NCBI GenBank assembly: GCA_026015225.1
Contig: JAOZGV010000023.1
Span: 1 to 9,216, forward strand
Direction of reading: 5' to 3'
DNA length: 9,216 bases
Origin: Candidatus Bathyarchaeota archaeon
GTDB lineage: Archaea; Thermoproteota; Bathyarchaeia; 40CM-2-53-6; RBG-13-38-9
Of this stretch, positions 1 through 6,316 are shown in pieces. The notes under the pieces were generated by a model that was not told where the DNA came from, ran no database searches, and saw nothing but the letters and a program-made list of their open reading frames with translations. A program made the position numbers and the translations under genes. The first letter of the stretch is position 1. The number at the start of each line of letters is the position of its first letter.

Positions 1-1303
1 ATACAAGAATCAAAATTGTTCCAAAAATTACTGAGACTAGTCTTGCAGAAAATTCAGAGATTCCAAATATATCAAATGACTTTGCAATTAACCAAGTATG
101 TGGCCAGGCCCTCATGTAGAGATTTCCACTAGGTTCACTTTTTATCCAATCCCATGTATAGAATCCTCCTCCGAAATGATATGATGATGCCGTATAAATT
201 ACTTGAAATTCATCTTCTCTAAAATCAAAATCTCCAACTCCATAGATCCTTAGTCCAAATCCTACTAACACAATGATCATCAGACCTGTTGAGAAATGCC
301 ATCCTTCTTTATACATCCATTTTACAATAGAATTGAATATTGGAATTCGATTAATTTTTGGATATATATAAGCAAAAAAACTTTTTCTTCTTTCTTCCTC
401 TTTTAGTTCAGATTCCTGTTCTGTTTCGACTTCTTCGAATACTTCCTTATGCACCCACAATGTTAACGATCCCAGAACAATAGTCATGATTAATGAAAAA
501 AATTGCACTATAGAGACCAAATTCATTTTACCAGCTATAATTGAACTAATCCAGTCGATAGAATAAATTGGATAAGATGGAGATTCTAATAGTTTCAGAC
601 TAAAACCGAAAAACAGTAAATTCAATAAAAATGCATATTTTAAAAAATTCTTAATTTTCCTATTCTTGTTGTCTCCCATCTCTTTCAATAAGTTTCTAAT
701 CCTAAATAGAATAAATGCCAACAAAAAAATCAAAAATGAATAAAATATAAAGAACGGAATATCTTGGAAGGCTCTATCAAAAAAATGAACAAGAACATAT
801 ATAGGACGTGTTTTGTAGTAAGTTCTGAACTGAAGATCGCCTCCTTTCTCACTATTATCTATATATGCTGATCCGTTTAGATAAGCATCATTTGAATTAT
901 ACAAAACAAAAATGACGTTTTCTGAGTCTATAGATTCTAAAAAGAAATAGTAGCTTTTATCTTTTGAATTTTCTATTGGTCTAAAATTGAATTCGAAATA
1001 TTCATTTAGCACACTATTATACATTTCAATTGAAATGTTTGTGATATCTACTTTCGAATTAGGATCAGATCTTAGATGAAGAACAATTTCCTGAACTCCT
1101 GCTTCAATATAAGTTCTTAAATACACTTCCACTTTACAAAGATCATTGTATTCAGAGAGAAAGGTTTGACCAACTACACTTTCTTTTCTAATTTCAATCA
1201 TTGATTGGTCATTGATATTTTGATCTACATTTAGAGTATTAAACTCAATAAAGAAAAATACCAGAATAACTAATAATAAAAAAGCAATCCAATATTTTTT
1301 CAT
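1..1303 (-). CDS. GT-C membrane glycosyltransferase, PMT/ArnT-like, with extracytoplasmic beta domain (3' end beyond window)
   Basis: The minus strand is open from an ATG at 1303 to the window edge without a stop, giving 434 residues of a longer protein. Residues about 5-19 form a hydrophobic signal-anchor. Residues about 45-163 are a predicted extracytoplasmic beta-sandwich, starting at a VGQTF motif and ending GDLQFRTYY, a pattern seen in other polysaccharide membrane proteins. Membrane segments follow at about 182-200, 220-239 and 260-284, then a charged, probably cytoplasmic linker (286-307, rich in Glu then Arg/Lys) and a further segment at 337-356. The GT-C signature begins at 358-365 (DFDFREDE), the acidic first outer loop of PMT_2/ArnT-like enzymes, and continues with ISEFSARLVSVIFG from 415. 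Such enzymes transfer sugars from lipid-phosphate donors on the outer membrane face. The ATG directly follows the stop of the upstream gene, so the two are co-transcribed. Donor and acceptor cannot be told. Confidence 0.8.
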   Translation of the reverse strand, partial: MKKYWIAFLLLVILVFFFIEFNTLNVDQNINDQSMIEIRKESVVGQTFLSEYNDLCKVEVYLRTYIEAGVQEIVLHLRSDPNSKVDITNISIEMYNSVLNEYFEFNFRPIENSKDKSYYFFLESIDSENVIFVLYNSNDAYLNGSAYIDNSEKGGDLQFRTYYKTRPIYVLVHFFDRAFQDIPFFIFYSFLIFLLAFILFRIRNLLKEMGDNKNRKIKNFLKYAFLLNLLFFGFSLKLLESPSYPIYSIDWISSIIAGKMNLVSIVQFFSLIMTIVLGSLTLWVHKEVFEEVETEQESELKEEERRKSFFAYIYPKINRIPIFNSIVKWMYKEGWHFSTGLMIIVLVGFGLRIYGVGDFDFREDEFQVIYTASSYHFGGGFYTWDWIKSEPSGNLYMRAWPHTWLIAKSFDIFGISEFSARLVSVIFGTILILV

Positions 1304-2581
1304 TTACATTGATCCCGATGATTTCATTTTTTTATAAATTAATAACCAAAGCATAAAGATTGAAATCCCAGACAAAGCACTTCTGAAATAATTTATCAAA
1401 TTTGTACTTGGGTAGAAATAGTCTATTAAATCCTTAGGACTCATAAGATTAATAAAAAATGATGGATCAACTGGAGCAAATAGCCATCCAGCGGTAGCCT
1501 TCCCCAGATGAAATGTATAAACTATAAAACAAAAAATTTGTAAAACGTGTAATTTTAAGAAACCTCGATATTTAGATATTGCCAGTGCAATGAAGGGTGT
1601 AAACCAGGCAAAATATTGAGGGTGAAAATAACTAGTTGCGTAGAATAAGAGCAGAATTAATAATGAAAATTCCCACAAACTATCAAATTCTTTCCCTTCA
1701 AAATAAATGTAATAAAGTACCAGAAAAGCGACGCTTGCAATAAAAACATATATTGTCTGAGGAGCGATTAAATCAAAACGCATACTTAGAAGAAAATCTA
1801 CAAAGCGGGATGTAAAGAAAGTATTTCCACTAGAAGATGATGAACTAATAGGAGAAAAGAAATTAATATTAAATAATTCTCTTAGCAGAAATGGAGCAAT
1901 TCCAACCAATGATAGGCTAACTCTCTTTTTAGTATTTTTACTTAGAAAAAAAATATAAAAAGGCAGGAAAAGGAGCGGATAAACCCGATCACATATGCCC
2001 ACACCAATTGAAAGGACAGAAGAATAGGGTCGATTTATTTTAGCAAAAAATAGACTGAGCATGATAAAGAATATAGTTATTGATTCATATCTACTGAATA
2101 TATAAAAGGCGAAAATTCCTACGGGGTTTACCATCCAAAATCTAAATGCGAGAAATCCTTTTTCTTTCTCTTTAAATAAATGTAAAAATAATATTGCGGA
2201 AGCAAAATCAAATATGATGTAGGGGATCTTAAAAAGAAAAAGGGTTCGATAAGACAAATAATGATTGACGAATGCAGCATACGAATAATTGCTTCCTATG
2301 AGTTCTTCTAACGGTAATAAAAATTGGTATATAAACAAAAATGAAGATTGAATTAATTGTGAGGGTCTGTATAGAGATATGTTCGAAGCCCCTTCCAAAA
2401 TTAGATAGGATCTATGGTAGGTGCTAAGCAAGTCCTCATGTAATGAAATAGGCATGAAAATTAATCTGATTAATAGACCGATCGAAATCCAAGTAATCAA
2501 TGATCTAAAGAGGAGTCGATCGCTTCGATATGTCTTGGGAATAATTCTTTGGATTCGTTCAAAAATCCTAATTAAACTCAT
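1304..2581 (-). CDS. Multi-pass GT-C glycosyltransferase (GT87/PIG-M-like mannosyltransferase type)
   Basis: This 425-residue protein is mostly hydrophobic, with around ten predicted membrane segments. The first is at about 28-44 and is followed by an outer loop with H48-E49-D50, where GT-C enzymes carry their catalytic acid. Other family-like features are the KIPYIIFDFASAILF stretch (118-132), FWMVNPVGIFAFY (148-160), SRYESITIFF (163-172) and a late HPQYFAWFTPF motif (320-330) typical of archaeal and bacterial polyprenyl-phosphate-sugar-dependent transferases. A run of six serines (246-251) lies in a loop. It probably transfers a hexose from a dolichyl-phosphate donor outside the cell. The ATG is preceded by GAGGT (2595-2599) with a 13-nt spacer. 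Its TAA abuts the ATG of the next minus-strand gene with no gap, so translation is probably coupled. Exact sugar and acceptor are unknown. Confidence 0.75.
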   Translation of the reverse strand: MSLIRIFERIQRIIPKTYRSDRLLFRSLITWISIGLLIRLIFMPISLHEDLLSTYHRSYLILEGASNISLYRPSQLIQSSFLFIYQFLLPLEELIGSNYSYAAFVNHYLSYRTLFLFKIPYIIFDFASAILFLHLFKEKEKGFLAFRFWMVNPVGIFAFYIFSRYESITIFFIMLSLFFAKINRPYSSVLSIGVGICDRVYPLLFLPFYIFFLSKNTKKRVSLSLVGIAPFLLRELFNINFFSPISSSSSSGNTFFTSRFVDFLLSMRFDLIAPQTIYVFIASVAFLVLYYIYFEGKEFDSLWEFSLLILLLFYATSYFHPQYFAWFTPFIALAISKYRGFLKLHVLQIFCFIVYTFHLGKATAGWLFAPVDPSFFINLMSPKDLIDYFYPSTNLINYFRSALSGISIFMLWLLIYKKMKSSGSM

Positions 2582-2594
2582 TAGAAGAACACTT

Positions 2595-2599
2595 ACCTC
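2595..2599 (-). promoter_or_regulatory. Shine-Dalgarno site of the 1304-2581 gene
   Basis: GAGGT on the minus strand, 13 nt before the ATG, a slightly long spacer. It supports a leadered transcript starting further upstream, compatible with the TATA element at 2651-2660. Confidence 0.5.
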
Positions 2600-2616
2600 A
2601 ATCGGTTTAGATTATC

Positions 2617-2630
2617 TTTTAAACGCATGC
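2617..2630 (-). promoter_or_regulatory. Possible promoter element: GC word plus TTTAAAA
   Basis: On the minus strand GCATGCG is followed directly by TTTAAAA, resembling the arrangement at 6255-6271. If it were the TATA box, transcription would start near 2595, inside the Shine-Dalgarno site of the downstream gene. It is therefore a weaker promoter candidate than 2651-2669 and may instead be a second binding site. Confidence 0.25.
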
Positions 2631-2650
2631 ATTAAATTATAAAATCTCAA

Positions 2651-2669
2651 TATTTAACTGCGCACGCTA
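2651..2669 (-). promoter_or_regulatory. Likely promoter of the GT-C pair with GCGTGCGC upstream word
   Basis: Reading the minus strand, TAGCGTGCGC is followed by AGTTAAATA, a plausible archaeal TATA element. Initiation about 25 bp downstream would fall near 2630 and leave a leader of about 48 nt that contains the GAGGT ribosome site. The GCGTGCGC word is identical to the one upstream of the oxidoreductase gene at 6257-6264. The promoter role is inferred from position and similarity. Confidence 0.4.
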
Positions 2670-2721
2670 CAAAGTAATGTTTTTTGTTTTGAATTTCACA
2701 CATCGAATATATTAATTATTA

Positions 2722-2730
2722 TTTTTAAAT
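2722..2730 (+). promoter_or_regulatory. Candidate TATA box of the rml operon
   Basis: TTTTTAAAT lies about 55 bp before the rmlA GTG. Initiation 25 bp downstream would give a leader of about 30 nt containing the GAGGT site at 2769-2773. The surroundings are very AT-rich, so other placements (for example around 2743-2757) are possible. No GC-rich word is seen on this side. Confidence 0.3.
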
Positions 2731-2768
2731 TACAATTTACTCTATAATGAGTTAAATAGACCTTATTT

Positions 2769-2773
2769 GAGGT
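2769..2773 (+). promoter_or_regulatory. Shine-Dalgarno site deciding the GTG start of rmlA
   Basis: GAGGT is placed 7 nt before the GTG at 2781. No in-frame ATG lies nearby, and the protein begins at the family's usual point (QIKGVILHGG), so the GTG is well supported. Confidence 0.7.
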
Positions 2774-2780
2774 TAAAAAG

Positions 2781-3860
2781 GTGCAGATCAAGGGAGTAAT
2801 CCTTCACGGCGGTCATGGGATTAGACTTAGACCTTTGACACATACTGGTCCAAAGCAATTAATTCCTGTGGCTAACAAACCTATCTCACAATATGTATTA
2901 GATGATCTAAGGAATTCAGGAATGAGTGATATCTCGATCATCTTAGGAGAGAATTATTCTGAAAAAGTCAAGGATTACTATGGTGATGGAAGTCGATTTG
3001 ATGTAAAAATCTCCTATATTCATCAACCTGAACCAAAAGGAATAGCACATGCAATTGCGCTATGTGAGAATTTTGTTGGAAGTGGAAAATTTATCGTCTA
3101 TCTTGGCGACAACATAATCAAAGGTGGAATTGGTAAATATGTTAGTAAATTTATTTCGAAAGAGTATGATGCTATGGTTCTGTTAACCAAAGTAAAAAAT
3201 CCTTCAAAGTTTGGTGTTGCCAAATTTGATTCCAATAACATACTTGTTGGACTCGTTGAGAAACCTAAGAAACCTCCAAGTAATTTTGCCCTAACAGGTA
3301 TCTATTTTCTATCCCCTATAATCTTTGACTTTATAAAAGAACTAAAACCTTCTTGGCGTGGAGAGCTTGAGATAACTGATGCATTACAACTGCTTATTTC
3401 AAAAGGATATAATGTAGGATACGACTTTGTAAAGGGTTGGTGGAAGGATACTGGTACACCGGAAGATATTCTTGATGCAAATAGACTTGTTCTAGATGAG
3501 TTAAAACCTAGTGTTAAGGGAGAGATTGAATCTTCCTCTTCAATACAAGGCAGAATAGCCATTGATGAGAAATCTGTGATAAAGAAAGGGTGCTTAGTCA
3601 GAGGGCCTTGCGTCATAGGGAAAGAAACTAAGATAGAGGCGGGTGTGTATATAGGTCCATATACTAGTATAGGCAATAATGTGATAATTAAAAAAGGCGA
3701 AATTGAGAATTCCATAATAATGGACTATTGCGTGATAGATGTCGAAGAAAGGTTTGTCGATAGCATAATAGGTCCTTATTGTCAGATTATAAGCGCATCT
3801 CTTAACCGACCTAAGGGGAGAAGGTTAGTACTGGGAGAGAAATCACAATTATTCCTTTAG
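2781..3860 (+). CDS. rmlA: Glucose-1-phosphate thymidylyltransferase, archaeal long form
   Basis: This is the first step of dTDP-L-rhamnose synthesis: dTTP plus glucose-1-phosphate gives dTDP-glucose and pyrophosphate in the cytoplasm. The 359 residues match the long archaeal type. An N-terminal nucleotidyltransferase domain (about 1-240) has the nucleotide loop LHGGHGIRLRPLT (8-20), GPKQLIPVANKP (23-34), metal-binding YLGDN (107-111, D110), VEKPKKPPSNFALTGIY (159-175) and WKDTGTPED (221-229). A left-handed beta-helix of hexapeptide-like repeats covers about 255-345. The loop normally reads GxGTRL; here Thr is replaced by Ile14, which is unusual. Translation starts at GTG behind a good ribosome site. 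It is the first gene of the operon, separated from rmlD by 10 bp. A different NTP or hexose-1-phosphate is possible, but the complete rml set downstream argues for the thymidylyltransferase role. Confidence 0.92.
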   Translation: MQIKGVILHGGHGIRLRPLTHTGPKQLIPVANKPISQYVLDDLRNSGMSDISIILGENYSEKVKDYYGDGSRFDVKISYIHQPEPKGIAHAIALCENFVGSGKFIVYLGDNIIKGGIGKYVSKFISKEYDAMVLLTKVKNPSKFGVAKFDSNNILVGLVEKPKKPPSNFALTGIYFLSPIIFDFIKELKPSWRGELEITDALQLLISKGYNVGYDFVKGWWKDTGTPEDILDANRLVLDELKPSVKGEIESSSSIQGRIAIDEKSVIKKGCLVRGPCVIGKETKIEAGVYIGPYTSIGNNVIIKKGEIENSIIMDYCVIDVEERFVDSIIGPYCQIISASLNRPKGRRLVLGEKSQLFL

Positions 3861-3865
3861 GGGGA
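3861..3865 (+). promoter_or_regulatory. Ribosome-binding site of rmlD
   Basis: GGGGA directly follows the rmlA stop codon and sits 5 nt before the rmlD ATG at 3871, supporting that start and coupled translation. Confidence 0.55.
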
Positions 3866-3870
3866 TTTAG

Positions 3871-4767
3871 ATGAGAATTTTTGTGACTGGTGCCAGCGGT
3901 TTATTGGGCTCTAAGATAACCGAATTGGCTACTGAAGCAGGACATAAAGTTATTTCAGGATACGCGACTCGAACTCCAGATTACGGGGATATCATTAGAC
4001 TAGATATAAGGGATGAAAAATCAATTTTAAAAAGAATTGCAGAGTCAAAACCTGATACTATAATCCACTGCGCTGCTTTGACAAATGTTGATGATTGTGA
4101 ATCCAATAAGGATTTAGCAAAAAAAATTAATACCGATGGGACAAAAGGTGTAGCGAAAGCAGCTAAGAATGCTGGAGCTTATTTAGTATATATCTCAACA
4201 GACTACGTCTTTGATGGGCTTAAAGGATTATATCGAGAAGGTGATAAGGAAGCGCCTATAAATTTTTATGGGCATTCGAAACTTCTTGGAGAAAAAGCAG
4301 TTATTAGTCTCAATAATGAATTCCTAATCATAAGACCAAGCATAATTTATGGAGCTAGGTCGGCGAGTGGAAAGACAAATTTTGCTTTGTGGATATTAAA
4401 AAGCTTAGAGAAGATGGTTACAATTAATATTTTGACTGATCAATATGTTTCCCCAACACTAAACACAAACCTGGCCAAGATCCTATTAGAAGCTTGCGAA
4501 AAAAAGCTAGATGGAATCTATCATATGGCAGGTAACTTTAGGATTTCGAGGTACAATTTTGCAATCAGACTCGCAGAGATTTTTGGTCTGGATAAGACTC
4601 TAATCAAAAAAGTAAAAATGAGTGATATGAATTGGATCGCAAAGAGACCAAGGGATTCTTCGTTAAATGTTTCAAAAGCTAACATGGTCTTAAAAACAAA
4701 ACTCATGAATTTAAATGATTCAATAGGTGTCCTCAAGGAGGAAATAAAACTTGCTGCAAGGAATTAA
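3871..4767 (+). CDS. rmlD: dTDP-4-dehydrorhamnose reductase
   Basis: Last step of the pathway: NAD(P)H-dependent reduction of dTDP-4-keto-L-rhamnose to dTDP-L-rhamnose. The 298 residues form an extended short-chain dehydrogenase of normal RmlD length. Visible are the Rossmann motif TGASGLLGSKI (6-16), HCAALTNVDDCE (66-77), STDYVFDG (109-116) with T110 and D111, the catalytic YxxxK as Y133-G-H-S-K137, RPSIIYG (155-161) and the C-terminal RPRDSSLNVSKA (259-270) that RmlD proteins use in substrate binding. The ATG lies 10 bp after the rmlA stop with GGGGA in between. Its 3' end overlaps the TTG start of rmlC by 17 bp, and the rmlC ribosome site lies inside its last codons. Gene order A-D-C-B places the last enzyme second. 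Family assignment is firm. Confidence 0.92.
   Translation: MRIFVTGASGLLGSKITELATEAGHKVISGYATRTPDYGDIIRLDIRDEKSILKRIAESKPDTIIHCAALTNVDDCESNKDLAKKINTDGTKGVAKAAKNAGAYLVYISTDYVFDGLKGLYREGDKEAPINFYGHSKLLGEKAVISLNNEFLIIRPSIIYGARSASGKTNFALWILKSLEKMVTINILTDQYVSPTLNTNLAKILLEACEKKLDGIYHMAGNFRISRYNFAIRLAEIFGLDKTLIKKVKMSDMNWIAKRPRDSSLNVSKANMVLKTKLMNLNDSIGVLKEEIKLAARN
4735..4741 (+). promoter_or_regulatory. Strong Shine-Dalgarno site deciding the TTG start of rmlC
   Basis: AAGGAGG, the longest anti-16S match noticed in the window, lies inside the end of rmlD and 9 nt before the TTG at 4751. It identifies this TTG as the rmlC start despite the 17-bp overlap. Confidence 0.75.
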
Positions 4768-5251
4768 AGTAAAGCCACTCAAAATATTTGCTGACGAAAG
4801 AGGATTTTTTACAGAAATATTCAAGTCAAAAATGAAAGAAATCTTTTCGGACCAAATAGTCCAGGCAAACCTATCGATCACATATCCTGGAATAATAAGA
4901 GCCTGGCATAGACATGAGAGGGGGCAGATAGATTATTTTGTAGTAGTCAAGGGTGCCGCTAAAATATGTGCATACAAGGAAGAAAGTAAAGAACTTAATG
5001 AAGTAATTTCAACCGGGAAAGAAATTCAGATTGTAAGAGTGCCCGGTCTTTACTGGCATGGATTTAAAGCGCTAGGCAATGAACCATCAATCATAATCTA
5101 CTTTGTCAATAAACTATACGATCCAAAAGATCCAGACGAAGTTCGGAGGGATTGGAAAGATCCAGAGATCGTTCCAAAAAAGATCAATGATAAAAAAGAT
5201 GATCCTAGATGTAATAAGCCTTGGGATTGGGTGGCTTCACCTAATAAGTGA
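4751..5251 (+). CDS. rmlC: dTDP-4-dehydrorhamnose 3,5-epimerase, variant cupin subfamily
   Basis: Third pathway step: epimerisation of dTDP-4-keto-6-deoxy-D-glucose at C3 and C5. The 166-residue protein is a small cupin. ADERGFFTEIF (14-24) is the usual RmlC opening and WHGFKALG (102-109) corresponds to the AHGF strand. Where classical RmlC has RGLHxQ and a following KLVRV lysine, this protein has IRAWHRHERGQIDYF (49-63), so H53 or H55 provides the histidine and an Asp (D61) appears to stand where the lysine is expected. The tail (about 140-166, WDW near the end) differs from classical RmlC. I recognise this as a recurrent archaeal/bacterial subfamily annotated as an epimerase, so the function rests partly on context. 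It starts at TTG behind AAGGAGG, overlaps rmlD by 17 bp, and its TGA overlaps the ATG of rmlB. Confidence 0.82.
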   Translation: MLQGIKVKPLKIFADERGFFTEIFKSKMKEIFSDQIVQANLSITYPGIIRAWHRHERGQIDYFVVVKGAAKICAYKEESKELNEVISTGKEIQIVRVPGLYWHGFKALGNEPSIIIYFVNKLYDPKDPDEVRRDWKDPEIVPKKINDKKDDPRCNKPWDWVASPNK

Positions 5252-6255
5252 TGAGTATGCGCTTTCTAATAACTGGTGGGTTGGGATTCATCGGTAGTAA
5301 CTTCATAAGATATTTATTGAATAAAAATAAGGATGCTCGAGTAACAATTCTCGATAAGATTTCGCAAGGAGCTAATCTTGATAACTTACAAGGTATTGAT
5401 GATGAAAACTACATTTTCATTAAAGGAGATATTTGTGATTCAAAATCTATTAAAAGTCTTATAGAGAATGTTGATGCCGTAATAAATTTTGCTGCTGAAA
5501 CTCATGTAGACAGGAGTATTGCTGATCCATGGCCATTTTTCAAAAGCAACGTAGAAGGTGCTCTAACATTGCTCGAGGTTATCAGGAATTCGAATAAAAG
5601 TATTCGATTCATTCAAATAGGAACAGATGAAAGTTATGGAGAGATTAAGGAAGGTTCCTTCATTGAGAACAATATGCTCAAACCATCATCCCCATATTCT
5701 GCTTCTAAAGCGTCAGCCGATATGTTCTGTATCGCTTATCATAATACCTACGATTTAGATGTGACGGTTACTAGATGCACCAATAACTTTGGACCATTTC
5801 AATTTCTAGAAAAATTTATTCCTAAAGTCATAGTCAGAGCTTATCTTGATCTAAAAGTACCTATATATGGTTCAGGAAGTAACATCAGGGATTGGATCTA
5901 TGTAAACGATCATTGTGAAGCAATTTGTAAGGTGTTAGAGAAGGGAAGAGCAGGTCACATCTACAATATAGCAAGTGGAAATGAGTTGGAGAACATCAAA
6001 GTAGCGGAAAATATCTTGAGATTGATGAATAAACCAAAGAGCTTAATAGAATTCGTTGAAGACAGACCAGGACATGATTTACGATACAGTCTGGATTCAT
6101 CTAAAATCAGAAGTGAGCTTGGATGGAAACCCAAATACAAATTCCAAGAAGCCATGGAAGAAACTGTGAATTGGTATCTTAGCAATGAACATTGGTGGAA
6201 AAAGTTACTTGACGAAAAAAATATACATCAGACCCCATGGAAATTACATCAATAG
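5251..6255 (+). CDS. rmlB: dTDP-glucose 4,6-dehydratase
   Basis: Second pathway step: NAD-dependent conversion of dTDP-glucose to dTDP-4-keto-6-deoxy-D-glucose. This extended short-chain dehydrogenase has 334 residues from the ATG at 5251, normal for RmlB. Motifs are TGGLGFIGSNF (8-18), AAETHVDRSI (81-90), the catalytic Thr-Asp-Glu as T125-D126-E127 within GTDESYGE (usually GTDEVYG), YSASKASAD (149-157, Y149 and K153), TRCTNNFGPFQ (174-184) and RPGHDLRYSLD in the C-terminal part. Three in-frame starts are close together: GTG 5248, ATG 5251 (overlapping the rmlC stop as TGATG) and ATG 5257, the last giving the common MRFLITGG opening. No convincing ribosome site separates them, so the start is uncertain by up to three residues. 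The stop codon TAG forms part of a GC-rich promoter-like word. Confidence 0.93.
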   Translation: MSMRFLITGGLGFIGSNFIRYLLNKNKDARVTILDKISQGANLDNLQGIDDENYIFIKGDICDSKSIKSLIENVDAVINFAAETHVDRSIADPWPFFKSNVEGALTLLEVIRNSNKSIRFIQIGTDESYGEIKEGSFIENNMLKPSSPYSASKASADMFCIAYHNTYDLDVTVTRCTNNFGPFQFLEKFIPKVIVRAYLDLKVPIYGSGSNIRDWIYVNDHCEAICKVLEKGRAGHIYNIASGNELENIKVAENILRLMNKPKSLIEFVEDRPGHDLRYSLDSSKIRSELGWKPKYKFQEAMEETVNWYLSNEHWWKKLLDEKNIHQTPWKLHQ

Positions 6256-6272
6256 CGCGTGCGCTTTTAAAG
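6253..6272 (+). promoter_or_regulatory. Likely internal promoter before the oxidoreductase: GC word plus TTTTAAAG
   Basis: TAGCGCGTGCGC (6253-6264) is followed at once by TTTTAAAG (6265-6272), a good archaeal TATA candidate. Initiation about 25 bp downstream falls near 6293, leaving a leader of about 24 nt with the GGTG site before the ATG at 6317. The word begins with the rmlB stop codon. TAGCGCGTGCG recurs exactly on the minus strand at 8889-8899, and GCGTGCGC recurs at 2660-2667. The gene may therefore be expressed separately from the rml operon as well as by read-through. Confidence 0.45.
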
Positions 6273-6302
6273 AAACCTCAATATTAATTGGAAGATTTTT
6301 TT

Positions 6303-6309
6303 AAAGGTG
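6303..6309 (+). promoter_or_regulatory. Shine-Dalgarno site of the SAF oxidoreductase
   Basis: AAAGGTG lies 7 nt before the ATG at 6317 and matches the usual archaeal anti-SD core, supporting that start. Confidence 0.6.
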
Positions 6310-6316
6310 TAATGAT

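Noticed and set aside
2421..2642. 73-aa open frame on the plus strand
   Set aside because: It lies almost wholly antisense to the start of the 425-aa GT-C gene, has no family features and no ribosome site.
3302..3715. 137-aa open frame on the minus strand within rmlA
   Set aside because: Antisense shadow of a well-supported gene; the protein resembles nothing and has shadow-like composition.
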